IMG/VR virus record: IMGVR_UViG_3300024982_000006
Span: 1 to 41,094 of that record
Reading direction: 5' to 3' (one strand)
Source of the DNA: a virus
Length of the DNA stretch: 41,094 nucleotides
Below, in pieces: positions 9,179-18,727 of this stretch (position 1 is the first letter of the stretch; every line of letters starts with the position of its first letter). The notes under the pieces are model-generated. The model ran no database searches and had not been told where the DNA came from. It saw nothing but the letters and a program-made list of their open reading frames with translations. A program made the position numbers and the translations under genes.

Positions 9179-10780
9179 TCAGATTCTCCTTGAGAGTTTG
9201 GCGACCTTGAAGTCGATGGAGTCAACAGCCAGTTCACCCGAGCCGTTGGCACCGAACGCGTAGTAGCGGTGGTCCCGGATTCCTTTGCCGAATTTCTGCC
9301 GGTAGTTCTGTGCCAGCTCGCCGCGCGGTGTCGTGTAGTGGTAGGCCTGTGTCTGCTCACCCTCGCCGGCGTACAGGGTCATCGTCGCGGCTGGTCCGAG
9401 TCTTCCGCCAAGGTAAGCCGACTCGATGGTCTTGAACTCCGGGTAGCCGAAGTCCGTCACCGCTGTCTTGAATGCCCACGGGATAGCGGTCGGTGTCGCC
9501 GCGTAGTCCGTGGTGCCTTCCAGCAGATACAGCCCTGTCTCATTGGCTCCGAAGTAGCTGTTCTGGTAGCGCACGATGTGGGTGAATGGAAAGTTGGTAT
9601 AGCGCGTCACTTCGTCGGGCGACTCGCCTGTGTGCTTGATGTTGACAGCGTAGGCTTCATAGGTGGCTGTCACCGTAGCCGTCCCGATGGCCGTCAGGGT
9701 CATCTCCGGCAAGACAATCCAGGCAGTTCCGGTCGGCGAGGCCATCAGCGCAGGCAGCGTCAACTCGGCGCTTCCGGAATCCTCCCGCGTCCCCGTTGCA
9801 ACCAACTCGAACAGCGGCAGCGTCATGGCGGCGTCGCCGGTTGCCCCGGTGAGGCCGGTTGCCGCCATGCCAAGAATTCCTATCGTCACGGAGCAGACCG
9901 CGCCGGAATAGCCGACCATGTCCAGCATAGGAAGTGTCGTATTCGACTTCCCAACGTCCGGTACAAGCCCGGTCCCTGCCCCAGCAAGGCTTGGTAGCGT
10001 CAGCTCGGCAATGCCCCACCCTTCCGTGATGCCGTCGCCAGAGAATGTCAGCGCCGGCAGTGTCGAGTTCGAGTTGGCACCCCCGAATCCCGCCAAAGTC
10101 AGCGCCGGCAGCGTCTGGATGACAGAGTTCTCGTCTACCGTCTCGTGCCCGGAACCGAATGCGGTTATCGCCGGCAGTACCGATGCCAGGTTGCTGCCAC
10201 CAGAGCCGACGAAGCTGAGCATCGGCAAGGTATTGTTCGAATTGATGGCGCCATAGCCCACCCCGGACATCGCCGGCAGATCGACAACCACCGACCCGCC
10301 CATGTCGCCGGTCACAAGCAGCATCGGAAGCGACTTGTTCAGTATCCCGGTGCTGGGCGGCATCTGGAAATACTCGGTGGAGATGCCTATCGCCGTATTT
10401 GCGGATGCAAAGGTTTGCCACAGAACCCAAGTAACGGCATCGTCAGAGTACGAGAAATATCCCGCCACCGGGTTGTTGGCCGTGCTGTTTCCGTTGACGA
10501 TGGTGATCGAGTTGATTTCTTGCTCGTTGCCGGCACCAAAGTCCCAATACACCCAGCCTGGAGCCGCAGCAGAGGAGTTCCAGTAGGTCGCAGAATTGGA
10601 GTCGAAAAGCTTGCTACCCTCATACCCGACAGAGGAGAATGAGCTTTCCGTCGCCGTGCCATTCCCGGTTGTGGCCAGGTTGGTACCGCCGCTCGTTGTG
10701 CGCAGCTCAAGGCCTGCAAACAGGATGGTGGTCGAGGTTACGTTGGAGACGTAGACTCGCCAGTAACGATGTGCTGCCAT
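9179..10780 (-). CDS. Tail-tip or fibre protein with discoidin-like domain and LPxL beta repeats
   Basis: This 533-aa protein starts at an ATG with AGGGGGA upstream. Residues 1-140 look like an F5/8-type-C (discoidin) galactose-binding-like domain: RYWRVYV, then LFDSNSATYWNSS, then WVYWDFG. Residues 145-365 carry about ten short repeats of the form LPxLxxxGxG, such as TLPALTLAGFGG, suggesting a beta-solenoid. Residues 370-533 form a separate globular domain with many Tyr residues (YAGEGEQTQAYHY). The layout fits a receptor- or polysaccharide-contacting tail protein. It is immediately downstream of the 785-aa tail protein (10 nt gap). Confidence 0.65.
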   Translation of the reverse strand: MAAHRYWRVYVSNVTSTTILFAGLELRTTSGGTNLATTGNGTATESSFSSVGYEGSKLFDSNSATYWNSSAAAPGWVYWDFGAGNEQEINSITIVNGNSTANNPVAGYFSYSDDAVTWVLWQTFASANTAIGISTEYFQMPPSTGILNKSLPMLLVTGDMGGSVVVDLPAMSGVGYGAINSNNTLPMLSFVGSGGSNLASVLPAITAFGSGHETVDENSVIQTLPALTLAGFGGANSNSTLPALTFSGDGITEGWGIAELTLPSLAGAGTGLVPDVGKSNTTLPMLDMVGYSGAVCSVTIGILGMAATGLTGATGDAAMTLPLFELVATGTREDSGSAELTLPALMASPTGTAWIVLPEMTLTAIGTATVTATYEAYAVNIKHTGESPDEVTRYTNFPFTHIVRYQNSYFGANETGLYLLEGTTDYAATPTAIPWAFKTAVTDFGYPEFKTIESAYLGGRLGPAATMTLYAGEGEQTQAYHYTTPRGELAQNYRQKFGKGIRDHRYYAFGANGSGELAVDSIDFKVAKLSRRI

Positions 10781-10789
10781 GATGTCCCC

Positions 10790-13147
10790 CTATACCCAGC
10801 CCACCAGGGCCGGATAAGATTTAGCGGCAAGGTCAGCCGTTGTCCCTACCGGGGCGGCGGTCGCTCCGATGATCACGGGGTCGGTAAAACTCGTGCTCAC
10901 ACGAGCCACCAGATTGCCCGGCAGAACGCGATCTTCCAGAGGCGTTTCGTGAAACGCAGCCCACCCGCTGTATTGGGCCTCCACCACTCCGGTGCGACAA
11001 ATCAACTTCTCCATCCCGCTTTCCTTGATGGGATCACCAGGTGGCGGAATGGTCAGGTCGTCACTGATGGTTGATGTTGCAGTCCACCCGCCGAACCGGT
11101 ATGAGATGTAGGGACCGAAGATGCTGCCGCCCATGCCGGTCCAGCCGTATTCGTACTGCACATAGTCGTTGCCCGTCAGTCGTGCCACGCGGTGATAGGT
11201 GTAGTCGTTCAGGACGAGTTTGATGCCGCGCAAGTAGATTGCCTCGGAATCATAGAAAGGAACCACAGCATCTGCGTATCCCGATTTCCCGCTCAGATAG
11301 TTGGTCGACGTGTAGGTGAAATCAACATTGGCGGCGCAGACCACCTTGGAGCTGTCGATCGGCCCGGCACGAGCCCAGCCGTGCGGTGAGCCATTCGGCA
11401 TGCCGTAGTCGTAGTAGTTGCTACCCCAGAAGCTGTACCAGGCATAGGTCGGATTTCCGAAGGCGTCGTAAGGTTCTTCCGGCCTGAATGTCGCCGGGTC
11501 AGGGTCAATGGTTCCGTTCAGGGATTTGCCAGTGACCGTTATCTTGGCCTCGTAGGCGTTGTAGGGCATGCAGATGATTCCGGTCTTCTCGCTGTCGCAT
11601 GAGAACTCGCAGAAATTTCGCTCCGCTATGGGCTCGAAGCGCTCCCAGTAGCCGTCTTCCAGGCCAAGCGTCGATCCGGTGATCGATCCGTCCGGCGCAA
11701 GGAATCCTTCGCTGGCCGATATGCTCAAGGTCGTCGGGTCGATCTTGCCAACCTGCGATCGGCACACCTTTGCTACGTCCTTCGCATAGAACACGTAGAA
11801 GAATCCCTCACCCAGGATCATTGGCGCATCCGACTGCACGGTCTTAATGAAACCGTACACCGGTGGCTTGTCCGTGTCGGGCTCCATGTTGGACCAACTT
11901 GGCTCGGCGATGCACCAGTACGCTCGCGGCGCCGCCCAATCCGTCGGGCCTTCTATCGCCCGGTGCTCAACGCTGAACGAGGTCACTGCATGCTCGGTGA
12001 AATGAGAGACAACAATGCGGTAGTGGGTCGAGCGCAGACAGAAGCCGTCGCCGTAGGGCTGGCTCAGGTTCACCACGATGTCAGCCGCCGTGCCAGACCA
12101 GTTCCAGTGCCATCCGTACCCCATCGAATACGTGCTTGTGGTACCTACCGCCAGTGTGATGCGGTGCGTGTGGTAGGGCGCGCACTGGGACAGAATGTAG
12201 GCCTCGATGTGGTGCAGATCCTGTTCCGTCATTCTTGAGGCCAATCGACTGTCTGCCTTCAGGTAGCCGCGCAGCGACTCCCCGCAAGTCGAGCTGATCA
12301 GCGGATAAATCACCAGCTTGCCGAGTTCGACCCGCATCAGCCAGTGCTTGCCGGTTTCCGTGTCCAGAAACACGCCGGTATTGACGTTGATGACAACCGC
12401 TTCCAGATCCTCGTCAATATCGTCCGGGCCTTTGTAGGGGGCTATCGCTATCGACGGCGGGTTGTTGATGGACGCCGAAATCTGCTCGATCTTCTTTCCG
12501 GCAGATACCGCCGCACCGGTCTCCTTGTCGATCCGGTTGTCGGCATACATGAAGCGCCCGTACATCGACTGAACGTAGAGGCGACAGCGTCCGGTGAACA
12601 TGGATGCCGGGCAGGCGAACGCCGACATCTTCTTGTCCTCCAGGTCCTCGTCGTTGGTTTCCGTCCTGAACACTGGCGGGTGGACCGTTTCGTCGAATAT
12701 CGTCTTTGGGGAGAACGAGCGCGCTGCGGTGGCATCGGCAGGGACTTCTCCGACGAATCCACCGGCGTGCTTGATGCTGCCGGCAACCTGCCCCGTCACT
12801 GACTCGTCATCCCGGACATAGCCGCTCTTGGCTGTTACTTTGGTGAATGGACCACAGTAGCTGATCGCCTCGCCGGCCCGGTGCAATATTCCTGGCGTGG
12901 ATGCATCGGTGCGGTTCTTGATGATGGATACCAAATCAACCAGCCCGCTGTCCATGTTGAACAGGCATTCCCCACCGATGATCTTGATGTAGTCCTGATC
13001 CCCGGAAATTTGAACGTGGATGTCAAATCCGCCAACCTTGTATCGCTGGTTGGCGTATTGCAAGCCCGTCGCCCGCATGGATTTGATTCGAGTCCTTGCG
13101 AATGGGAGGTATATCTCTCCGCCCTGGACTATCTTATGGGTTTCCAT
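10790..13147 (-). CDS. Large tail structural protein of unknown family
   Basis: This 785-aa protein is rich in Tyr, Trp and beta-forming sequence and is cysteine-containing. It shows no catalytic motif that I recognise. It starts METHKIVQGGEIYLPF; the SD is weak (GGCAGAG). Its size and its place between small head/tail proteins and the discoidin-like protein suggest a tail tubular or tail-hub component. The stop codon TAG overlaps the SD region of the following gene, so the two should be coordinately translated. Function is inferred only from position. Confidence 0.6.
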   Translation of the reverse strand: METHKIVQGGEIYLPFARTRIKSMRATGLQYANQRYKVGGFDIHVQISGDQDYIKIIGGECLFNMDSGLVDLVSIIKNRTDASTPGILHRAGEAISYCGPFTKVTAKSGYVRDDESVTGQVAGSIKHAGGFVGEVPADATAARSFSPKTIFDETVHPPVFRTETNDEDLEDKKMSAFACPASMFTGRCRLYVQSMYGRFMYADNRIDKETGAAVSAGKKIEQISASINNPPSIAIAPYKGPDDIDEDLEAVVINVNTGVFLDTETGKHWLMRVELGKLVIYPLISSTCGESLRGYLKADSRLASRMTEQDLHHIEAYILSQCAPYHTHRITLAVGTTSTYSMGYGWHWNWSGTAADIVVNLSQPYGDGFCLRSTHYRIVVSHFTEHAVTSFSVEHRAIEGPTDWAAPRAYWCIAEPSWSNMEPDTDKPPVYGFIKTVQSDAPMILGEGFFYVFYAKDVAKVCRSQVGKIDPTTLSISASEGFLAPDGSITGSTLGLEDGYWERFEPIAERNFCEFSCDSEKTGIICMPYNAYEAKITVTGKSLNGTIDPDPATFRPEEPYDAFGNPTYAWYSFWGSNYYDYGMPNGSPHGWARAGPIDSSKVVCAANVDFTYTSTNYLSGKSGYADAVVPFYDSEAIYLRGIKLVLNDYTYHRVARLTGNDYVQYEYGWTGMGGSIFGPYISYRFGGWTATSTISDDLTIPPPGDPIKESGMEKLICRTGVVEAQYSGWAAFHETPLEDRVLPGNLVARVSTSFTDPVIIGATAAPVGTTADLAAKSYPALVGWV

Positions 13148-13159
13148 GCTCTGCCATGA

Positions 13160-13939
13160 TCAAGCCGATGGCATGGTGAGGCTGAAGGTGTCGATGGTCG
13201 ATGGCGCGGCAACCGCAACCGCAATGTTGGACAGATTCAAATCGGCGCCGGACGTCGCAATGCTGCCGTCGATACGCGGAAACCACGGCGCGCCGCTCAG
13301 CAATGCGCCGGAGTCTGTGGTATCGCTGCTGTACAGCCGAAACCAACCGGCCGTACCAGCGGCAACACCCGCGAAACTCCATACCTGCGTCGAGAGCTTT
13401 GCCAGCACACCGGACGCCGGAGACGTGAACAGCAGACCATTCACTGGTGCCGCACCCGCCGTCACCGAGCCCATGTTGACGTAGGTTGCCGTGACAGTGG
13501 TGAGCGTGCCTGACACTGCAGCAGTGGTGACACCAGTACCAGGACGGCCCTTGATGGTCACCACCGAAGTAGCCGCAGAGGCTTCGAACATGCCGTTGCG
13601 GTTGATGGCTTCGGCCAGACTGACAGCAGTTGCCGCCGTATCGCCAGCGGTAGCCGTCACAGCTCCATCGGGGATGATGTTGAGGCCACCCACCGTGATG
13701 GTGTTGATGGAACCACCAGCAGCGGCGGTGATCGTGATCGAACCGGCAGCGCGGGTTTCCTTGGTCAAGGCCCCGGAACTGGCGGTAATCACGCCCAGCA
13801 GCGTACCTGTCTTGAGGGCATCAGCACTGGTAGGCTGAGTCCCGGTGTAGACCTCGATGTAGCCTTTGTTGAACATTCCCGTCAGGCCAAGAGTTCCGGT
13901 GATACCGTTTCGCACGCCGGTTGAGAGTCGAATAGCCAT
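13160..13939 (-). CDS. Phage structural protein with inserted beta module
   Basis: This 259-aa protein follows a GGAGAAA ribosome binding site. Residues 1-50 (MAIRLSTGVRNGITGTLG... FNKGYIEVYTGTQP) and 150-259 look like one compact structural domain. Residues 60-140 form a Gly/Thr/Ala-rich beta module with the pattern A-x-SLAEAINRNG followed by VVTIKGRPGTG. This resembles modules inserted into many phage virion proteins. It probably decorates the tail or head-tail junction. No enzymatic residues are evident. Confidence 0.65.
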   Translation of the reverse strand: MAIRLSTGVRNGITGTLGLTGMFNKGYIEVYTGTQPTSADALKTGTLLGVITASSGALTKETRAAGSITITAAAGGSINTITVGGLNIIPDGAVTATAGDTAATAVSLAEAINRNGMFEASAATSVVTIKGRPGTGVTTAAVSGTLTTVTATYVNMGSVTAGAAPVNGLLFTSPASGVLAKLSTQVWSFAGVAAGTAGWFRLYSSDTTDSGALLSGAPWFPRIDGSIATSGADLNLSNIAVAVAAPSTIDTFSLTMPSA

Positions 13940-13950
13940 GCTGATTTCTC

Positions 13951-15111
13951 CTAAAAACTATTGAAGGCGGAACCGCCTTGTTGAAGTGCGACGAGGTAGC
14001 GTTTCTGGCCACCGGTCTGCACGAGGGTTCCGCCAGCCGACAGGCCGGGGGCGACACTGACCCTGGATGCGGTCAAGTTGGTGAATGGCAAACCGGCACA
14101 CAGGCCCCGGGTTGACCAGAACAGGGTGCGGCCTTCGTCGTTGGTCCAGTGCTGGCCCGGCACGACGCCGTAGTCAGCAAGTAGCGTCAATCCGTCCGGC
14201 GTGTAGGCATGAATGGCCTTGTCGGTTCCGACGATCAGACCGGCGTCATGCGGCGCCAGCATCACCACCTTGCCCGGGACCATGAAGAAGTCGCGCGCCA
14301 GGTTGAACAGGTGAAAGCCCAGCGGCTGGCTGAACCAGACGGCGCTCTGATCGTTGGTGACGTCGTACTGGCTGGCGTAGATGCGGCCCTTCCAGGCTTG
14401 GATCACATCGCAGTCGGGTAGCGGGTCCAGTCCGTCCAGCACAAAGTCGCGCCCCAGGGCGTCCGGTGAGTGGTTCCATACCATGGCGGTACCGGATGGC
14501 GATGCTGCCAGCGAAAACACTGTGCTGTCGGCCGGCGCAATGTAGACATTGGAATCGGCTGGGATGCCGCTGATCTGTAGCGCCTGACCTTCCGTCAACA
14601 CCAGCTCAACCGGATCACTGGCGCCGGTCTCCCGGCCATCTGCCAGCCTGGTCGTAACCAGAACGCGGTACAGGCCCGCCGGCAGAGAACCGGTGACGGC
14701 CTGCACGGTCGGTGAGGATGGGATGTCCCAGCGCCAGGTCTTGCGGCTGTGGGCGCGGTTGAGGATGCCGCTGTCGGTGCCGTTGTTGTAGAACACCTGA
14801 TCGTTGATCTCGCACCAGAACATGCGCGCCGTGCTGGCCAGCGCCTGGATGGCCACGTGGTCCGTTCCGTTGCTCGACTTGAGCACGCCACCATCCACCA
14901 CGTAGAGACGTGAGTAGTCGCGGGTCGCGTAGGCGCTGGTGAAACTGCCGACAGAGGAGCGCGAGTAGCCGTCACGCCGTACCAGGCTTCCGGTGTCGGT
15001 CACGTTGACGTTGTTGGCCGTCACCAGCCAGCCCAATCCCAGACGCAGCGCATCGCTGACGTTGTTCAGGCCCAGGAATCGGTCGATCCTTGGAGGTGCG
15101 GAGGTAGCCAT
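13951..15111 (-). CDS. Putative tail protein with beta-propeller-like repeats
   Basis: This protein of about 386 aa starts MATSAPPRIDRFLGLNNVSD. N-terminal segments typical of phage tail-hub proteins (GLNNVSDALR, NNVNVTDTGSLVRRDGY) are followed by repeated short strands such as GRIYASQYD, GLIVGTDKAIHAYTPDG and GRTLFWSTRGLC, which suggest a propeller-like fold. Upstream in-frame TTG codons lie inside the promoter box and are unlikely starts. The predicted transcript from promoter copy 2 begins at about this ATG, and no good SD precedes it, so it may be translated leaderless. Confidence 0.65.
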   Translation of the reverse strand: MATSAPPRIDRFLGLNNVSDALRLGLGWLVTANNVNVTDTGSLVRRDGYSRSSVGSFTSAYATRDYSRLYVVDGGVLKSSNGTDHVAIQALASTARMFWCEINDQVFYNNGTDSGILNRAHSRKTWRWDIPSSPTVQAVTGSLPAGLYRVLVTTRLADGRETGASDPVELVLTEGQALQISGIPADSNVYIAPADSTVFSLAASPSGTAMVWNHSPDALGRDFVLDGLDPLPDCDVIQAWKGRIYASQYDVTNDQSAVWFSQPLGFHLFNLARDFFMVPGKVVMLAPHDAGLIVGTDKAIHAYTPDGLTLLADYGVVPGQHWTNDEGRTLFWSTRGLCAGLPFTNLTASRVSVAPGLSAGGTLVQTGGQKRYLVALQQGGSAFNSF

Positions 15112-15118
15112 TGCAGCG

Positions 15119-15161
15119 ATGTTCCGCAATCCACCGCATTGCGGCAAACCCTACTGGGGGT
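15119..15161 (-). promoter_or_regulatory. Late-module promoter, copy 2 of 5
   Basis: The box at 15145-15161 is identical over 17 bp to copy 1. The -35-like TTGCCG is at 15147-15142, the spacer is 17 bp and the -10-like GAACAT is at 15124-15119. The spacer contains a 7-bp inverted repeat (CCGCAAT/ATTGCGG, partly overlapping the -35). It lies directly after the stop of the 68-aa gene and would drive the tail genes downstream. The -10 match is weak (3 of 6). Confidence 0.55.
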
Positions 15162-15162
15162 A

Positions 15163-15369
15163 TCAAATCAGGATGTCGGGGATGCTGTCGGTCTCGGCGA
15201 TCATGTCGATGTCGACTCCGACAAACGTCAGCACCGCGGTGAATGGCTTTCCCTGATGCAGGGGGCCAAACTCGATCTTGAGTATTCCCGTTACGCGCTC
15301 GCCGGTATCGAGGAATACGTCCGTTCCTTGCGGCGTGCCGTCCGAGACAATTCGGATGCTGCGCACCAT
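15163..15369 (-). CDS. Small conserved-type phage protein, function unknown
   Basis: This 68-aa protein starts MVRSIRIVSDGTPQGTDVF. It is acidic near the C-terminus and predicted all-beta, with a segment GILKIEFGPLHQGKP. The start lies one base past the upstream stop (TGACATG), so it is coupled to the carboxypeptidase fibre gene. It could be a fibre chaperone or a small tail component; nothing in the sequence decides this. Promoter copy 2 begins two bases after its stop. Confidence 0.6.
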   Translation of the reverse strand: MVRSIRIVSDGTPQGTDVFLDTGERVTGILKIEFGPLHQGKPFTAVLTFVGVDIDMIAETDSIPDILI

Positions 15370-15370
15370 G

Positions 15371-18220
15371 TCATTGCACGTAAATGTCCGTGCCGGATGG
15401 AGTGGACAGCACAGACAGATACTGGCTGACAGGGGCGCTCAACACCGATATGTCGGCGACGAAGTTCCGCACCGACGCGCCGCCGCCAAGGCTATGGGCA
15501 TAGAACACCGTCGTATTGCCGAACAGTCCCGGCAACAAGGAGACTGCGCCCGTTGCAACCGTCGCCGAATAGAAGGCGTTGAGATTGCTCAGGATGCTCG
15601 GCAGAAGTGTCGACCCGGCGTCGGTGACGGTCGGGGAATGGAATGTGTTGGTGTTGCTGACAAGAGAAGGCGTGAGGTCCACCGCACCAGCCCCTACCGT
15701 TGGCACGTGGAACAGCTGCGTATTGCTGAACAGGCCCGGGGCAACCGTCACGCCACCAACCGAGATCGAGGCAGCGTAGAAGACTGGCGCATTGGTGAAC
15801 AGATCAGGCGCCAATAGGAACCCAACCGTGATGGTTGCGCCGTAGAAGGTCGTCGAGTTGGTGACAAGTGATGGAGTCAGATCAACGGCGCCAACCGATA
15901 CGGTCGGAGCGTGGAAAGTGCTGGTATTCGTCACCAGCCCTGGTAGAACAGCAGGCCAGGCGCCGTCCGCAAACAGGTCCGACACTGACTTGATGACTGT
16001 CGCACCGTAATCCTTTGTCTGCGTCTCCGTCCATGTCAGGTCACGGGATGACTCAATGAAGGTTGCCAGCGGCGCTTTCCTGGTTCCATTTGCCCAGTAG
16101 CAGCTGGAATCAACTGGGTTATCACCAAAGGTGGTAATGCCGGCTGTGTAGACCAGCATCTTTGTCAGGAACGTCGAATAGAACGGCGATCCGGAGTAGA
16201 TGAAGTTCCCAGAATATCCGCCATGGAAATCGAAGAACGCCGCCACATTCTTGGTGCCCAAGTCGGTCGTGATGGCCGCCATCGTCTTGGTAGTGGACTC
16301 AATACCCGGCGTGGTTACCCAATGCCTGTTGGTGTCGTAGGTTGGGTTGACGGAATTGAAGTCACCGCGCCAGTGGCCGCCGTAGCGCCCCATTGGGTTG
16401 GTCATCGGGTAGATGAACCACTCGAAGTTCTTGCGCGCCGCAATAGCCTTGGCATCACTGCCGCACAGGAACTCCACCGCGCCCTGCAACATCCAGTTGC
16501 CAACGTCCTCGCTGGCATGTTGTCCGGCGATCATCACAGCTACGCGCTTTGCAGATCCGTCGGCGGGCTGCTGCGTGTCGTCGCTGATGCGCAGCGAATA
16601 CAGAGGCTGCGCCGGTATCGTGCGCCCGCGTTCGTCGGTCTGGGTGCCCATGGTGTCGGACACGTAGGACAACCCCGCCGAACTTGGCGGCATGGAGACG
16701 TAGGATGAATACGTGGATGCCAAGGAAGAAACCAGCGCTGCGGTCATCGTTCCCGTGTACGGCCGAATGCTGCAAACCCATACCGTGTCGCTGGTGAAAT
16801 CCGCGTTTTCCTTGAAGTCGATGTTGAGGTTGTCGCCGCTCAGCGCATGGGTGTCGAAGTAGTTCCATGTGACCTGGTCGTAGGACCACATGAAGCGCTG
16901 GCTGGACTGGAAAAACCAGCGGTCCAGGATGGTGGTGCTGGGCGTCTCGTAATACCTGACTTTCCAATTCGGCCGCTTGCCAAGCAGGCCCGTCACCCGG
17001 GCGTGGAACACCTCATAGCCTGGCGTGCCAGGGACGTTTTCACTGACCTGCAGGCGCGGGTAGATGCGGATGGTCGGCGCGTAATAGTCCTGGTCGATGC
17101 TGGACGCGCTGATGTTGATGTTGCCGCGCTCGTGATCGTCATGAAACTCGACCACCAGAATGACGGTAGGCGCATAGAAGCTGTTGGTGTTGGTGAACAA
17201 TGAGGGCGTCAGTCCCACCGATCCCATCGTCACCGTGGCAGCATGGAAGTTGCTGGAGTTCGTCAGCAGGCTCGGAGCGAGATTGAAATCACCTTGCGAA
17301 ACCGTTGCTGCATAGAAACTGTTGGAGTTCGTAACCAGCGACGGCGTGAGTCCTACCGCTCCGACTCCAACCGTCGCAGCATAGAACGTGTTGGTATTGG
17401 TGAAAAGACTTGGCGTCAGCGTCACGCCAGACGTAGCGGTATTCCTGCGATCCGCCATCAACGCAACCCGATGGGGATTCTCAAATAGCAGTTTGTGCTC
17501 GTTGGCGGTAAGACCTGATTCCGGGTGATCAAAGATCAGCTTCGGTCCCAGCATGCCGTCCCAACCGCGAATTCCGTCGGTGGAGCGGTTGCCGATGTCC
17601 AGCGTGATGCTGGCGGTTTGATAGTTTCCGGTCGAGGCCGTGACGACGCTGGTCGATACCACGGCGCCGTTTTTGTACATGGCCGGCGTGTTTCCCACCG
17701 TGCGCTGGTCGTGCGTGGAGCCGTAGCCAACCCAGGCGCTGAGCACCGGGGCACCAGAGATCGCCCACGCCCCGTTGGCTGCGTCGGTCACGCGCTGGTA
17801 AAGAATCTCGTAGCTGCTGGCTGACGAGATATACCAGCTCTCATCGCCAATGGTGTTGCCGGCCTTGCCGGCTGGCTGCATGATGCGGCCCAGATTGCCG
17901 CCGCCGTAGCCGTTGGCATAGCTGAACAGCAGCCAGGACCGGATGCCGCTCGCCGGGTCCAGCGACGGGCCATCGGTGCGGTCGGTGGTGCCCGTGCCGT
18001 GTGTCGTGCCGTAGCCTTTGACTGCGCCGTACTTCGCGGTGGTCTGCAGCTTGGGCGGGCCTACCCGGCTGGACGTGCCCTGCCAGCCGCCCTTTTTTGT
18101 CCAGATCCAGCCGTTGCCAACGTCGTACAGGACCAGCCCGCGCTTGAGCCAATACGGGTCAAGGGGGACCGGCCCGCTCGGCTGGGTTGTCCGAATGGTC
18201 TTGCGGCGCTTCACGGCCAT
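15371..18220 (-). CDS. Tail fibre with LamG-like N-terminus and embedded M14-type zinc carboxypeptidase flanked by 22-residue repeats
   Basis: This 949-aa protein starts MAVKRRKTIRTT. Residues 25-250 resemble a LamG/concanavalin-like domain (LKRGLVLYD, later GLTANEHKLLFENPHR). Residues 267-355 are four copies of a repeat of the form LTPSLxTNxxxFYAATVxxG. Residues 370-750 contain an M14 metallocarboxypeptidase pattern: zinc ligands H568 and E571 (GQHASED) and H666 (DFHGG), substrate-binding N631-R632, and putative catalytic E732 (TWTET). Spacing is close to carboxypeptidase A and cytosolic-carboxypeptidase-like enzymes. Seven more repeats (about 757-916) follow. Such an enzyme could trim peptides or peptide cross-links at the cell surface during adsorption, or act on a surface protein. 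The substrate is not known. Confidence 0.8.
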   Translation of the reverse strand: MAVKRRKTIRTTQPSGPVPLDPYWLKRGLVLYDVGNGWIWTKKGGWQGTSSRVGPPKLQTTAKYGAVKGYGTTHGTGTTDRTDGPSLDPASGIRSWLLFSYANGYGGGNLGRIMQPAGKAGNTIGDESWYISSASSYEILYQRVTDAANGAWAISGAPVLSAWVGYGSTHDQRTVGNTPAMYKNGAVVSTSVVTASTGNYQTASITLDIGNRSTDGIRGWDGMLGPKLIFDHPESGLTANEHKLLFENPHRVALMADRRNTATSGVTLTPSLFTNTNTFYAATVGVGAVGLTPSLVTNSNSFYAATVSQGDFNLAPSLLTNSSNFHAATVTMGSVGLTPSLFTNTNSFYAPTVILVVEFHDDHERGNINISASSIDQDYYAPTIRIYPRLQVSENVPGTPGYEVFHARVTGLLGKRPNWKVRYYETPSTTILDRWFFQSSQRFMWSYDQVTWNYFDTHALSGDNLNIDFKENADFTSDTVWVCSIRPYTGTMTAALVSSLASTYSSYVSMPPSSAGLSYVSDTMGTQTDERGRTIPAQPLYSLRISDDTQQPADGSAKRVAVMIAGQHASEDVGNWMLQGAVEFLCGSDAKAIAARKNFEWFIYPMTNPMGRYGGHWRGDFNSVNPTYDTNRHWVTTPGIESTTKTMAAITTDLGTKNVAAFFDFHGGYSGNFIYSGSPFYSTFLTKMLVYTAGITTFGDNPVDSSCYWANGTRKAPLATFIESSRDLTWTETQTKDYGATVIKSVSDLFADGAWPAVLPGLVTNTSTFHAPTVSVGAVDLTPSLVTNSTTFYGATITVGFLLAPDLFTNAPVFYAASISVGGVTVAPGLFSNTQLFHVPTVGAGAVDLTPSLVSNTNTFHSPTVTDAGSTLLPSILSNLNAFYSATVATGAVSLLPGLFGNTTVFYAHSLGGGASVRNFVADISVLSAPVSQYLSVLSTPSGTDIYVQ

Positions 18221-18229
18221 GAGGCGGAC

Positions 18230-18718
18230 CTAGTAGGTGATGGCTTCGTACCAGCACTGACCACCCGCGCTGGCGGTGGCGTTGAGGGCCTGCACCATGC
18301 TGTGCGTCACGAACACGACATACCGGTGCGGGCACTTGCCGAAGACAGATTCCAGATCGACACCGCCGAACTCGTAAATTCTGTTTGCGGTGGCGTCCGT
18401 CTCGAATGTCTTGATGCATTGGCCAGACTGGATCAGCACGTTGCGGTAGGTGACAGTCTCCGCTGAACTGGTTCCGTCGAAAACATCGGGGTAAGTGGCC
18501 GTGCCTCCAATGTCCCAGACAGGGATAACCCAGACCTCCAGCTTTCCGGCCGTGGGCGCGGTGTTGTTGGCCTTGAAGCGTCCCGACAGGATGTGGGTGT
18601 CAGCCGCATTGGTGATGACGGCCGACTCCCAACCGGCGACCCATGTGCTGCTGCTGGCCAGGCTGTCAAGGTCGGTCGAGCCGAAGATGGCAACGCCATT
18701 GGCGTAGGCGGTGGTCAT
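18230..18718 (-). CDS. Small virion structural protein
   Basis: This 162-aa protein has a clear AAGGA site before the ATG. It is beta-rich (WVAGWESAVI, GKLEVWVIPVWDIGGTATYPD) and contains three Cys. Ten nucleotides separate it from the fibre gene. It belongs to a run of three similar-sized beta-rich proteins between the head-tail connectors and the fibre. I infer a tail or fibre-attachment role; no family was recognised. Confidence 0.6.
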   Translation of the reverse strand: MTTAYANGVAIFGSTDLDSLASSSTWVAGWESAVITNAADTHILSGRFKANNTAPTAGKLEVWVIPVWDIGGTATYPDVFDGTSSAETVTYRNVLIQSGQCIKTFETDATANRIYEFGGVDLESVFGKCPHRYVVFVTHSMVQALNATASAGGQCWYEAITY

Positions 18719-18727
18719 GGCCGGTCC

